Shown piece by piece: positions 1-9,054 of a DNA stretch of 64,000 bases. This DNA comes from Onstottus_B arcticum (GTDB taxonomy: Bacteria > Acidobacteriota > Blastocatellia > UBA7656). The translations under genes were made by a program, and so were the position numbers. The stretch lies in assembly GCA_038040485.1 (NCBI GenBank), contig JBBPIE010000022.1, positions 1 to 64,000 of the forward strand, given 5' to 3'. Numbering within the stretch: the first letter of the stretch is position 1; each line of letters begins with the position of its first letter. A model generated the notes under the pieces. That model worked only from the letters and a program-made list of their open reading frames with translations, searched no databases and was not told where the DNA came from.

Positions 1-1029
1 GCCGCGACGTTGAGTTGCGACACAAACGGAGACGGGATAGCGGAGACGACGGTGGCGCTGGTGAATGTAACGCCAGTGAGCTGCAACCTGATAAGGGCGA
101 CGATACCGGTATCGGCGTCGTTTGGGACGACCTCGACGAGCGGGTTCCCGGCGGCGTGCTGCGGAGGAGCGGGCACGATAACGGTGACGACGACGTTCAC
201 GTCAGGAGACAACAACGCGTTTGGGCCGTTCACAAGGACGTTCACGTGCGCGTTGGCGTTAGGGACGAGAGCGCCGGTAGTGTTATCGGTAACGCCGTCG
301 AGCGGAAGCTGTTCGGTACTGCAAGACCTGTTGATATCGGGAGCGTGTTTCATAATCAACGGAGTGCCGAGCGTGACGTCGGTGTTTGCGATAGATCGTG
401 CAGACCCGGCGAGGCGGATCGACGCGGCGCCCTTCACGGTACTGAGTCCGTTCCTGATAGATGCGTTCTTCAACTTCACGAGTGCGAATGCAGGGAGGAC
501 GTTCTTGATCTTCGTGCAAGGGCCTGGTGGAATCAGTCGGAACCTGTTGGCATTGCCGGCAGGGTCACCGACGCCGTGCACCACAGGCAACGAGCAAGGG
601 ATACAGGTAACGTTCACGTGCAGCACGTCAACGGGAGGTGGGTGCCCGTCCGACGTGGCGGCGCCGGGTTGTCCGTGTCCGGTAGGCGTTGCGCCCGGCA
701 CTAACGGTTGCACGCCCCTCGATATCGCGGTGGTGAATGGCTGCGATCTCAAGCGCGACTCGACGACTGGCGCGTTTAGTCTCGACGTGGTTGGGAGAAA
801 CATAAAGCGCGGTGCCATCGTGACAATAGGGAGTGTCACGCCGAAGAAGATCAAGTTCAGGGAGGCGGACTCGGGTTTCCCCGGCGCGTTTATTCGGATA
901 ACTCTGAAGAAGGGAATATGCGGCGCTTTGCCTGGCAACATAGTGGTGACGAACCCGTCGCCGGGGCCGGGAGTGCCGGCGGTACCGTCGCAGGCATTCC
1001 GCTGCAACGACTTCTGCCCGACTAACTAA
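1..1029 (+). CDS. Secreted Cys-rich Ig/IPT-like repeat protein (3' part only)
   Basis: The reading frame is open from the first base, so the gene begins upstream and the TTG at 10 is not a credible start. The visible 342 or so codons are rich in Thr, Val, Ser, Gly and paired Cys, as in extracellular beta-sandwich repeats. A segment with LSVTPSSGSC followed by LLISGACF resembles an IPT/TIG-type strand pattern, and the C-terminal 100 residues (from VNGCDLKRD) look like a second such domain. Similar C-terminal modules end the metalloprotease at 14425-18826. Codon choice is oddly G-ending (acg, gcg, ggg), which differs from neighbouring genes. No catalytic motif is seen. It is probably a surface or secreted binding protein; the specific function is unknown. 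Confidence 0.7.
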   Translation, partial: AATLSCDTNGDGIAETTVALVNVTPVSCNLIRATIPVSASFGTTSTSGFPAACCGGAGTITVTTTFTSGDNNAFGPFTRTFTCALALGTRAPVVLSVTPSSGSCSVLQDLLISGACFIINGVPSVTSVFAIDRADPARRIDAAPFTVLSPFLIDAFFNFTSANAGRTFLIFVQGPGGISRNLLALPAGSPTPCTTGNEQGIQVTFTCSTSTGGGCPSDVAAPGCPCPVGVAPGTNGCTPLDIAVVNGCDLKRDSTTGAFSLDVVGRNIKRGAIVTIGSVTPKKIKFREADSGFPGAFIRITLKKGICGALPGNIVVTNPSPGPGVPAVPSQAFRCNDFCPTN

Positions 1030-1370
1030 AGGTACGTATCGCAGTCGGACCCGATTCGCTACAGAGAAAAGAGAGCCGTTCCGCGGCTCTCTTTTCTCGT
1101 TTGACAAGTATCAGAGTCGCGTCGCGCAGAGCGGTCGCGATCAGATAATCGACCACCTACCTGTCACCGCAGCGCCTTCTCATCCTGGAAAACTTGAAAA
1201 GTTGTCAAAGATGTTGCAGACATGCAAATCGTTTCGATCTTGCGGTGAATCCCGTTCCGCGCAGGCGTAACATCTGGAACGACAACTGAGCCAGGCGCCG
1301 AAGCAAGAAGAGCGGGGGCCGATGCCGGTTGAGGAGTAAGTGGCAGGTTTTCACAACAGGAGAGAGTTGA
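1030..1370. other. Intergenic region with terminator only
   Basis: Apart from the hairpin at 1064-1098 and the ribosome-binding site GGAGAG just before 1371, no gene, RNA or convincing promoter was seen. Short open frames on the minus strand here are shadows of the upstream coding region. Confidence 0.5.
1064..1098 (+). terminator. Strong hairpin terminator after the secreted protein gene
   Basis: A perfect 15-bp inverted repeat (1064-1078 and 1084-1098) with a 5-nt loop lies 35 bases after the stop codon. The 3' arm is T-rich and is followed by GTTTG. It should end transcription of the gene finishing at 1029. Confidence 0.75.
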
Positions 1371-2012
1371 ATGAAATTGATAGTTGGTTGCTATCGCAGG
1401 CAGTGGGCCCTGCTACTGAGCGGGTTGGCGCTGGCCGTCACCGGGCTAGCTCAATCCAACGACAAGCCGGAGTTGATTGAGCGCGAGAAGGAGATAGAGA
1501 TGGCTCTCAGCGCCGCGCCCGCGCATTTGAGAAACACCGCGGCTGTGTACGTTCTTAAGCGCGGCGGTTATGTAAAGGCGCGTGAAGGCTCGAACGGGTT
1601 CACTTGCCTGGTCGAACGCGAGGGTGTGAAAGACACGGCGCCCATCTGTTTCGACCGCGAAGGTTCGGAAACGACGCTTCTGATGGTGCTCAGAAAAATG
1701 CAATTGATCGAGCAAGGCAAAGAAAACAAAGAGGTCGAACGGCTCATTGAAGAAGCCTATCGCGACGGCAAGTTATTGGCGCCGCGCAAACAGGGCGTGG
1801 CTTATATGCTCTCGACGGAGTTCAAAACGCACGACCACAAAAGCGGCAAGATGGTGACGGTGTTTCCGCCGCACGTGATGTTCTATGCGCCCTACATGAA
1901 GAGTTCGGACATCGGCGGCCGGCCCGAGCATCGAGGCAGCGAGTCGCAGCCGTGGATTCTCAACGAGGGCAAGCCCTGGGCTTACATTATCGTCGTGCCG
2001 AAAGAGAAATAG
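1371..2012 (+). CDS. Exported protein of unknown function
   Basis: This 213-residue protein starts at an ATG preceded by a good GGAGAG site. Residues 1-28 form a signal peptide (basic start, hydrophobic LLLSGLALAVTGLA, likely cleavage after AQS or nearby). The mature part is charged and mixed alpha/beta. It has an N-terminal helical part (ELIEREKEIEMALSAAP), a segment that reads like a small beta fold (KRGGYVKAREGSNGFTCLVER), and a C-terminal part with HVMFYAPYMKSSDIG. I do not recognise a characterised family, although the pattern is reminiscent of small periplasmic proteins that are common in Acidobacteriota. It stands alone between a terminator and a convergent tRNA gene, so it is probably monocistronic. 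Confidence 0.75.
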   Translation: MKLIVGCYRRQWALLLSGLALAVTGLAQSNDKPELIEREKEIEMALSAAPAHLRNTAAVYVLKRGGYVKAREGSNGFTCLVEREGVKDTAPICFDREGSETTLLMVLRKMQLIEQGKENKEVERLIEEAYRDGKLLAPRKQGVAYMLSTEFKTHDHKSGKMVTVFPPHVMFYAPYMKSSDIGGRPEHRGSESQPWILNEGKPWAYIIVVPKEK

Positions 2013-2039
2013 TCACCTCGGGGATGGTTGGGGGATAGG

Positions 2040-2112
2040 TGGAGCTAAAGGGGATCGAACCCTTGACCTCATGACTGCCAGTCATGCGCTCTCCCAGCTG
2101 AGCTATAGCCCC
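2040..2112 (-). tRNA. tRNA-Ala (anticodon GGC)
   Basis: Read on the minus strand the sequence folds as a full cloverleaf. The acceptor stem GGGGCTA pairs with TAGCTCC, the D arm is GCTCAGCTGGGAGAGC, and the anticodon stem CATGA/TCATG encloses loop CTGGCAG (anticodon GGC). The T arm contains GGTTCGATCC, and A is the discriminator. The 3' CCA is not encoded (the next bases read CCT), so it must be added after transcription. Confidence 0.95.
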
Positions 2113-2224
2113 GTCTCAAAACAGCGTCAGAATACTAGCAAGGCCGCTCTCGCCACGTCAAACAATGAAGCGTTCCGGCTGGCCGACCGCGGTCATATCA
2201 TTGCGAAAAGCTGTGCGCCGCCGA

Positions 2225-4252
2225 TCAGTTGCTCGGTTGGGTCGAACGTTCCTTCTTGTAAGGCTGCCCGAGGTACTTTTCTACCGCTTGCTGAGCGCCG
2301 TTGTAAGTGTTTCCAGTTTCTTTGGCCTTGTTGTATTCGGCAACTGCTCGATCGCGATTGTCTTCCGCGTCCCAGGCGTTGCCCTTGCGGAGGTAGGACC
2401 AGACTTCGAGCCACGAAGGTTCAAGATCGTTGTTGAGCGCTTCGGTGAACGCGTCTCTCGCCTTCTGCCAGTTGCGTTGTTCCATGTAAAGCTGAGCGAG
2501 GTTGTACCAGGCCCAGGACGAGCGCGAGTTTACCTTTAACGCTGCGCGGAATTGCTCTTCCGCCTCGGCATATTCTTCGCGCTGAAAATGCTGGATGCCG
2601 CGGCGCACGATCACCGAAGTGCGAATCGCGTCGCTGATGCGTAAATAGCGATTCTCAGGATCAACGACGACGTCGAGCGGTTTGCCTTCCGACGAGATCT
2701 CGAAATCCGCCGAAGTGCCTCGCAAGTCGACCGTAGTTTTCGCCTCGCGTCCGCCCTCTGCTTCAAGCGCCAGCCCGACCGGCCCGCGGAACGAATCCAT
2801 GTTCTGTCGCACTGTTCCGCGAACCTTGAACTTACCCTCCTTGGTCCGGATGATCGAGTACTCGACCTTAAACTCCGGGACGCCCGTTGAGTCGATCCAC
2901 AAGCCGTAGAAGCCTCTGAGTTTCGCCCCCGATACTTTATCGGTCAGTGTTTCGAAATCATCAATGCCGGCGTTCTGACCTTTGTAGGTCGAATAGTATG
3001 TCTTGATGAGGTTGAAGAACTTCTCCTCGCCGATAGTGGTTCGGAGCATGTGATAGACATACGCCCCCTTATAGAACACGACCGAGCGATAGGCCGGCGA
3101 CTGATCGTTCAGTTGAGCTGGCGCGCGGGCGATTGGCGCCTCCTGTTCAAAGGCGAGCGCAAGCTCGATTATCTCCGAGAGCGTCTCGTGAAACTCCGAC
3201 GCGCTTTGTTGGGATTCGCGATAGAGAACGGAGGAATACTCGGCGAGCCCTTGAGAGAGCCACGCGTCGTCGAAGCTCTTTAGCCCGACTCCCTGGCCCC
3301 ACCATTGATAGGCGACCTCGCGTGCGAGCGCTTCAACCGGCACAGCTTTGTCTGAGATCAGCGTCCTGTGCGCGAGGAACGCTATGCCTGCGCCGGTGTA
3401 AGACTCGAGCGTATCGTCGTCAACTTCGGCAAGGACGAATCGCGAGCCGAGGGGGTATTGCCCGAAACGGTTGTTGTAGAATTGAAGTATCTGCGCGATC
3501 TCTTGCCCGAATTCCTGAAGGCGCACTTCGCTGCCCGGCAGTACGTAGAGATCGATTTGCATTCCGCCCGAGTTGATCGTTCGAGTTATGAACTGGCCGG
3601 CGGCGAATGACCCGGTCAACACCGGCTGGGTCTCAACGAATGTAAAAGTCTTGCGGCCGTCCTTGTTTGTGACAGGCGTGACCGGATTGACGCTGTGCCC
3701 GGCGACCGTCCAGGCGGCAGGCACGGTCAGGCTGATCTCGGAAGTCGCGCGGTCGGCTGCGTACCCGTGGAACGGAAACCATCGCGCCGCATAAAACAGA
3801 TAACAGCCTTCGGGTCCGACGTAGGCCATTCGAGTGTCGGCTATGGGTCCGCCTTCGGAGGTTGCAAGCGGACCCGCGTATTCAAACGTCAGCGTAATAT
3901 CCGAACCGGCGGGGTACAGCTGACCGAGATTGACCCTCACGTTCAACTCGTTGACCTTGTCTTGAATAAACTGAAGCGCGGTCTTGCCGTCGGCGGCTTT
4001 GACGCTCGAGATCGCGAGCGAACCGTTCATTTCAAGCACGGCAGACTGAGTGGGTTTCAGCGCTTTGAGCGTTACGGTCGCCTGCGCCTTGAGCGTGTGC
4101 GCGTCAGGCAACAGTTCAGCGTTGATCTTGTAGTTCGTGATATCGATCGGCGAGGCCTGTTCGGTTTGGGCTGTTGCGGCGGGAACCACGGCGAGAGGCA
4201 ACGCGATAATCAAGCCTGACAGCGTGGTTCTCAGAATTCTTATTAATCCCAT
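2225..4252 (-). CDS. M1-aminopeptidase-fold protein with lost zinc site and C-terminal TPRs
   Basis: This 675-residue exported protein has a signal peptide (residues 1-29, cleavage near ATAQ). Next come an M1-type N-terminal beta domain (about 35-220), an M1 catalytic-like domain (about 225-470) and TPR repeats (about 560-660). The M1 signature HEXXH-X18-E is recognisable in register but altered. It reads REVAY at 311-315, then QWWG, and Q at 334 in place of the third ligand Glu. The substrate motif GAMEN is also replaced (GAGIA near 287). The YKGAYVYHML segment that follows the active site in M1 enzymes is kept. With all three metal ligands gone it should not be a zinc peptidase; a binding or chaperone role is inferred. 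The gene is divergent from radA. Confidence 0.85.
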   Translation of the reverse strand: MGLIRILRTTLSGLIIALPLAVVPAATAQTEQASPIDITNYKINAELLPDAHTLKAQATVTLKALKPTQSAVLEMNGSLAISSVKAADGKTALQFIQDKVNELNVRVNLGQLYPAGSDITLTFEYAGPLATSEGGPIADTRMAYVGPEGCYLFYAARWFPFHGYAADRATSEISLTVPAAWTVAGHSVNPVTPVTNKDGRKTFTFVETQPVLTGSFAAGQFITRTINSGGMQIDLYVLPGSEVRLQEFGQEIAQILQFYNNRFGQYPLGSRFVLAEVDDDTLESYTGAGIAFLAHRTLISDKAVPVEALAREVAYQWWGQGVGLKSFDDAWLSQGLAEYSSVLYRESQQSASEFHETLSEIIELALAFEQEAPIARAPAQLNDQSPAYRSVVFYKGAYVYHMLRTTIGEEKFFNLIKTYYSTYKGQNAGIDDFETLTDKVSGAKLRGFYGLWIDSTGVPEFKVEYSIIRTKEGKFKVRGTVRQNMDSFRGPVGLALEAEGGREAKTTVDLRGTSADFEISSEGKPLDVVVDPENRYLRISDAIRTSVIVRRGIQHFQREEYAEAEEQFRAALKVNSRSSWAWYNLAQLYMEQRNWQKARDAFTEALNNDLEPSWLEVWSYLRKGNAWDAEDNRDRAVAEYNKAKETGNTYNGAQQAVEKYLGQPYKKERSTQPSN

Positions 4253-4446
4253 TCTATCCAGTGTTCCTTTGCTTCTTTATGTTGCTCGGCTGAGCGGATT
4301 ATATCATCGAGGCTGTTCGAGCGGCCAGTTCGCTCACTATCCGCGACACATCAGACGAATGCTGAGTTCCTTTCTTCTTGCGGGCAATCAGCCGATTAAT
4401 CATACTAATCGTCCCATCGATCAAGCGCCGAAACCAAGAGACGGAC

Positions 4447-5826
4447 ATGGCAAAATCAAAGAGCACGCGTCAAGTCTTCGTCTGCCAGCAGTGCGGCTCG
4501 CAACAGCCCAAGTGGATTGGTAAGTGTCCGGACTGCGGCGCGTGGAATTCGTTTGCGGAGGAAAAGAGTTCAAGCTCCGTGGGCGAGTCGTCGCCGCGCG
4601 GCGGCATGTTCCGAATGCGCGAGGCGACGCCGCTCGCTTACAACGAGATCGAAAGCCAGGAGGACTCTCGCCAAAGCTCGGGAATCAGCGAGTTCGACCG
4701 TGTGCTTGGCGGAGGGATCGTGCCGGGCTCGCTGGTGCTGATCGGAGGCGACCCGGGAATCGGCAAGAGCACGCTTCTGCTTGAAGTGGCGGACAAGCTT
4801 GCTACCAACTACGGCGAAGTTCTTTACGTGTCGGGGGAGGAGAGCGAGCGGCAGATCAAGCTTCGAGGCGAACGGCTGGGCATCAAACCGGCTGGGTTGT
4901 ATATTCTCGCCGAAACCTGTCTGGAGCGAATCTTTCAAGAGATCGACCGGCTCAACCCTCAAGCAGTGGTCGTCGATTCGGTGCAGACGGTTTTTTCGAT
5001 GAAGCTTGAATCCGCGCCTGGCTCGGTTTCCCAGGTCCGGGAAGTGGCCGGGCAGTTTTTGATGCTGGCGAAGAATCGCAGCTTGCCGGTGTTTCTAATC
5101 GGGCACGTGACCAAGGACGGGTCGATCGCCGGGCCGAAGACGCTCGAGCACATCGTAGACACGGTTTTGTACTTCGAGGGCGAACGCCATCACAACCATC
5201 GGATCATTCGCGCGGTGAAGAATCGCTTCGGCGCGGCGAACGAAATCGGCGTGTTCGAAATGACCGGGGCGGGGCTTGTGCCTGTGATGAACGCTTCTGG
5301 CCTGTTTTTGAACGAACGCCCCACCGGAGTCTCCGGTTCGGTAGTGATGGCTTGCATCGAAGGGACGAGGCCGATGCTTGTCGAGCTGCAAGCCCTGGTT
5401 ACTTCAAACAAGTACGGCACCAGTCGCAGAATGACTCAGGGAGTCGACTCGAATCGAGTGGCGTTGTTGATGGCGATGCTCGAGAAACGAGTCGGGATGA
5501 ATGTCCTCGCGGATGATGTGTTCGTGAACGTCGCCGGAGGGATGACGATAGAAGAGCCGGCGGCGGACCTGGGCATCGTAGCTGCGATAGCTTCAAGCTT
5601 TCGGAACGTGCCGGTTGATGCACGCGCGGCGGTATTTGGAGAAGTAGGGCTTGCGGGTGAAGTGCGCGCTACAAGCCAGGCCAGCGTTCGAGTGCGGGAA
5701 GCTTATGCGATGGGCTTTACCCGTTGCGTAGTCCCGAGCGGGAATCTTGCGGGGCTCGACTACGACGATGGGATCGAGGTTGTGGGTGTGCGGAACGTCG
5801 CCGACGCGCTCGAGGCGCTGTTTTAG
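4447..5826 (+). CDS. radA: DNA repair protein RadA (Sms)
   Basis: RadA is a RecA-like branch-migration helicase acting in recombinational repair. The ATG at 4447 (MAKSKST) is preferred over upstream in-frame ATGs because the N-terminal zinc finger follows immediately, as is normal. Cysteines 13, 16, 27 and 30 form the C4 finger, Walker A is GGDPGIGKST (about 100-109), and the RadA-specific KNRFG motif is present. The C-terminal third is the Lon-protease-like domain (EEPAADLGIVAAIASS), without a proteolytic role in this family. The length of 459 residues is normal. The stop overlaps by four bases the stop of a convergent glycosyltransferase gene. Confidence 0.97.
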   Translation: MAKSKSTRQVFVCQQCGSQQPKWIGKCPDCGAWNSFAEEKSSSSVGESSPRGGMFRMREATPLAYNEIESQEDSRQSSGISEFDRVLGGGIVPGSLVLIGGDPGIGKSTLLLEVADKLATNYGEVLYVSGEESERQIKLRGERLGIKPAGLYILAETCLERIFQEIDRLNPQAVVVDSVQTVFSMKLESAPGSVSQVREVAGQFLMLAKNRSLPVFLIGHVTKDGSIAGPKTLEHIVDTVLYFEGERHHNHRIIRAVKNRFGAANEIGVFEMTGAGLVPVMNASGLFLNERPTGVSGSVVMACIEGTRPMLVELQALVTSNKYGTSRRMTQGVDSNRVALLMAMLEKRVGMNVLADDVFVNVAGGMTIEEPAADLGIVAAIASSFRNVPVDARAAVFGEVGLAGEVRATSQASVRVREAYAMGFTRCVVPSGNLAGLDYDDGIEVVGVRNVADALEALF

Positions 5827-6740
5827 ACTAAACGTTGCCTGGCTCCTCTGAGAAAGCCAAAGGACCAGAACGACATCGCCAGGAGATAGAGAGGCCAGAT
5901 CAGAAGAAACAGCAGGAACATCTTGAAGTCGTACTTCGCCAGCCATTCCGCGGCCCTCATTGTTCTGACGAAGGGCATCAACGCGATCAGCGCCCGATGG
6001 TGAAGCAGAACAGTTCCGGGCAAGCCGCCAAGCTTCCGCGCCATCGCCGAAGTCCTACCGAGCGTGATTTGATAAGAGAGGACCACGCGCCAGCCCGTGC
6101 GATTTAGATGGGTTACCTTAATCGCCGGATCAAAGAGAATGCGCTCTCCCGCGCAGTGCATTTTCCAGTGGAGCAATATGTCTTCGGCAGGCCACAGATT
6201 CTCATGGAACTCCCCAAATCGCTCAAACGTCTCTCGTTGATAAGCGACACAGGCGGTCGGCACATTTGTGGAAAGGCGAAGCGGCGCGGTCGGCATGAAC
6301 TCCTTGAACTCGGCGAGGTAGCCTATGAGTCCGCTCAAGCTTTTGGGCGTGCCGTTTTCAAGCGAGCCTCCTACTGCCGCGTAGCTTCCCTCGCGGTATC
6401 GTGCTACAGCCAGTTCGATCACGTCGGGTCGCGCTTCGCAGTCGGAGTCGATCATCAAACAGTAGGGCGCGCGAGTCGACCGCACGCCCAGGTTTCGTGC
6501 GGCTCCCGCAAGGGCCCTGGTCTCCAGATGAATGAGCCGCACGGAAGAGAACTCACGTTGGACGATCCCCGGAGTCTGGTCGGACGAGCTATCGACGACC
6601 GTGATGTCGAAACTGAAAGAGGTTTGCTGGTTGATGATGGAGGTGAGGCAACGCCTTATCGTGCGCTCGGAGTTGTAGCACGGCACGATCACGGAAACGA
6701 AGGGAGCTGCAGTGTTGTCGATTGACTGGATCGATGACAT
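5823..6740 (-). CDS. Family 2 glycosyltransferase with C-terminal membrane segment
   Basis: The 305-residue protein opens with the GT2 start VSVIVPCYNSERTIRRCL. It continues with DITVVDSSSDQTPGIV and the metal-binding region LMIDSDCEARPD, followed by a WPAEDILLHWKM motif typical of the acceptor side. The last 35 residues form one or two hydrophobic helices (FLLFLLIWPLYLLAMSFW), so the enzyme is probably membrane-anchored with its catalytic part in the cytoplasm. It is the last gene of a three-gene minus-strand run (8893 to 5823), 12 bases after the preceding GT4 gene. It probably adds a sugar to the surface glycan; donor and acceptor cannot be deduced. Confidence 0.9.
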   Translation of the reverse strand: MSSIQSIDNTAAPFVSVIVPCYNSERTIRRCLTSIINQQTSFSFDITVVDSSSDQTPGIVQREFSSVRLIHLETRALAGAARNLGVRSTRAPYCLMIDSDCEARPDVIELAVARYREGSYAAVGGSLENGTPKSLSGLIGYLAEFKEFMPTAPLRLSTNVPTACVAYQRETFERFGEFHENLWPAEDILLHWKMHCAGERILFDPAIKVTHLNRTGWRVVLSYQITLGRTSAMARKLGGLPGTVLLHHRALIALMPFVRTMRAAEWLAKYDFKMFLLFLLIWPLYLLAMSFWSFGFLRGARQRLV

Positions 6741-6752
6741 TGGCGTTGACCG

Positions 6753-7886
6753 CTAATCCCCGGCTCGCGCGTTTGGTGCTTCGGATGCGATTGAGCCGCC
6801 CGCCGTTAATGCTTCAATAACCCCGACAGCCGTGGTTCCGGCTGGAGCTGACCCGCGCAGCTTCTCGCTGAAAATTGGACCGAGCTCCCGAGAGAAGTAC
6901 TGAACGAGTCGATCGGCGAGAGCCTCCGAGTCGCCCGAAGGAAATATCAAACCGTTCACATTGTCGAGGACCGCCTCCGAGAGCCCGCCCGCGTCCGATG
7001 CGATGATCGGCAATCCGTTCGAAAGAGCAATCTGAGCCACGGCGCTCTGGCTTGCGGTTACGTATGGCAAGACCAGCACGTCAGCTTGCGCGAAGATGCC
7101 CGGCACCTCTTCGTTTTCCACGTAACGATTGTCGATAGAGACGCGATTCTCCAGCTTGAGCTTGCGAATGATATCGCGGTACTTGTCGACCGGATCATAG
7201 AACTCGCCGACGATCACGAGCCGGCAATCAAGCTGAGCCACAACCCTGGGCATCGCTGCGAGAAGAACCGTGAGCCCCTTGTACTTGCGCACCTTTCCGA
7301 AAAAGAGAATCGTGCGTCCCGCGCGAGTGCCGGCCATCTCGCCGGCGAATTCGTCGAGCCTCGGCAAGGAGCAGACGGTGATTGGCTTGGAACGCGCAAG
7401 CGCGGATAAGTCGTCTCGGTCTCGCTTCGAGTGGGTGATGAAATGGTCGGCGGATGAGAACGCGAACTTCAGAAGCGAGCGGTCGAGAGGATTGCTCTCG
7501 TGCGGATAGATGTTGTGACACTCGATGACTTGCTTGATGCCGGATTGCCGCAGCGCTCGGCCCAGCGTGCCCACGAGCAGTCCGAAGAACGGCTGCCACC
7601 ACTGGAAGACGACCACGTCAGGAGCGAAGGCCTTGATCGCTCGCAGCGCTCTCAGCCATGCGATCGGGTTGAGCGAAGCAAGCAACGGCAGCGCACCCGG
7701 ATCGAGCTTCAGGTGGCTGGTGTCGATCTCGGTTGTGCCGGGAAAAAGCAGACGTGGATAGAGCTTTCGGAATGAAACGACTTGAACGGAATGCCCGCGC
7801 GCTGCAAGCTCACGCCGCAACCAGTAAGTATGATGTGCTATGCCGCCGCGAAGAGGATAGGCTGGACCAACTATCGTGATCCTCAT
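6753..7886 (-). CDS. Family 4 glycosyltransferase
   Basis: This GT-B enzyme of 377 residues has the N-terminal donor-fold start VGPAYPLRGGIAHHTYWLRRELAARGH. Its C-terminal Rossmann domain contains LFFGKVRKYKGLTVLLAAMP and ends in the GT4 signature ALSNGLPIIASDAGGLSEAV with the conserved acidic residue region. The start ATG shares one base with the stop of the preceding gene (TGATG), which indicates translational coupling. It is likely to act on the cytoplasmic face in glycan assembly. The sugar specificity is unknown. Confidence 0.9.
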   Translation of the reverse strand: MRITIVGPAYPLRGGIAHHTYWLRRELAARGHSVQVVSFRKLYPRLLFPGTTEIDTSHLKLDPGALPLLASLNPIAWLRALRAIKAFAPDVVVFQWWQPFFGLLVGTLGRALRQSGIKQVIECHNIYPHESNPLDRSLLKFAFSSADHFITHSKRDRDDLSALARSKPITVCSLPRLDEFAGEMAGTRAGRTILFFGKVRKYKGLTVLLAAMPRVVAQLDCRLVIVGEFYDPVDKYRDIIRKLKLENRVSIDNRYVENEEVPGIFAQADVLVLPYVTASQSAVAQIALSNGLPIIASDAGGLSEAVLDNVNGLIFPSGDSEALADRLVQYFSRELGPIFSEKLRGSAPAGTTAVGVIEALTAGGSIASEAPNARAGD

Positions 7887-8893
7887 CAGACAGGGTCCCT
7901 GCGGCCGACCGGAACTGGAAGTTTCATTTCGTCCGTCACTGCTTCTGTGCGGTCTTCGCTGGTTTCGATGATCGAGTAGTCACTCTCGCGGCGGTACGAG
8001 AACGCGACCATTTCGGCAAGCAGTCCAAACAAAACGAACTGAACTCCAACGATGATCAGGAGCGTTCCGATAATCAGCAGCGGACGATTGCTGAGCCACT
8101 GACGAAAGAAGAGTCTCAGAGTGACCAGGTAGAGATCGATCGCCGTGCCGAGCCCTCCCAAGAGGACGCCCATCAGGCCAAAAAAGTGAAGAGGCCGGTT
8201 GGTGTATCGAGTCATCAAAATGACACTAAGCAAGCTGAACACGCCTCCGAATACCTTTCCAATCCCGTAGTGCGACTTCCCATGCCTGCGGGGAGCGTGC
8301 TCGATTTTGACTTCGCCGAGCCGGAAGCCCCGATAGCTGGCGAGGACTGGAATGTAGCGATGCCGCTCGCCGTATATCATTACTTCGTCGAGCACTTCTC
8401 TTCGGTAACACTTGAATCCGCAGTTGATGTCGTGCAGTTTGACGCCGGTCAGTATCGACGTTGTCCAGTTGTAGAGCTTCGATCCGATTCGAGTTGTCAG
8501 CGGATCGCTGCGGTGGTGCCGCCAGCCCGAAACCAGATCGTATCCCTCGTGGAGCTTATCGATCAGAAGCGGCAACTGCTCGGGCAAGTCTTGCAGATCG
8601 CCGTCCATTGTTACTACAAGCGGGTATCGCGCGGAACGAAACCCGGCGGCGAGCGCAGCCGACTTGCCGAAGTTTCGCCGGAATTTGATGTAGCGCACAG
8701 AGGAGTTGCTTCGTTGGATTTCTTTGAGCGCTTCAAGGGAGCCGTCGGTGCTCCCGTCATCAACAAAGATGATTTCGTAACGAATTGCAAGTACCGAAAG
8801 CACAGCCACCAGGCGCGAATAAAGATCATCGAGCGAGGGCCGCTCGTTCAACACGGGTATGACAAGCGAGATTGAGAGGGATCCGCGGCTCAA
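7886..8893 (-). CDS. DPM1/ArnC-like polyprenyl-phosphate glycosyltransferase
   Basis: The 335-residue protein has a GT2 domain (SLVIPVLNERPSLDDL, IIFVDDGSTDGSLEAL, VVTMDGDLQDLPEQLP) followed by two transmembrane helices (about 235-260 and 270-300). This is the architecture of enzymes that load a sugar onto polyprenyl phosphate, such as the ArnC and GtrB groups. The best start seen is TTG at 8893; no ATG or GTG precedes the catalytic domain in frame. It heads the short operon 8893-5823. The lipid-linked sugar it makes could feed the GT-C-type TMTC-like protein encoded divergently at 9055, a partnership that is inferred. Confidence 0.88.
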   Translation of the reverse strand: MSRGSLSISLVIPVLNERPSLDDLYSRLVAVLSVLAIRYEIIFVDDGSTDGSLEALKEIQRSNSSVRYIKFRRNFGKSAALAAGFRSARYPLVVTMDGDLQDLPEQLPLLIDKLHEGYDLVSGWRHHRSDPLTTRIGSKLYNWTTSILTGVKLHDINCGFKCYRREVLDEVMIYGERHRYIPVLASYRGFRLGEVKIEHAPRRHGKSHYGIGKVFGGVFSLLSVILMTRYTNRPLHFFGLMGVLLGGLGTAIDLYLVTLRLFFRQWLSNRPLLIIGTLLIIVGVQFVLFGLLAEMVAFSYRRESDYSIIETSEDRTEAVTDEMKLPVPVGRRDPV

Positions 8894-9054
8894 GGTTCTT
8901 GCGCCCTTCGTTAGAACAACTACCGGACCTGAGGCTGTTGCCCGTTCTACTGGACTCGGATAAGATATAGCGCCGCGAGGCTGAAATACAAATGGAATCT
9001 TTGGTTGCGTCCCATCAATAGCCCCGGACGCGTGTCGGCAACTGCTCCACGCCT

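Noticed and set aside
2071..2436. Open frame overlapping the tRNA region
   Set aside because: It runs across the tRNA-Ala gene and antisense to the M1-like gene, with no family pattern.
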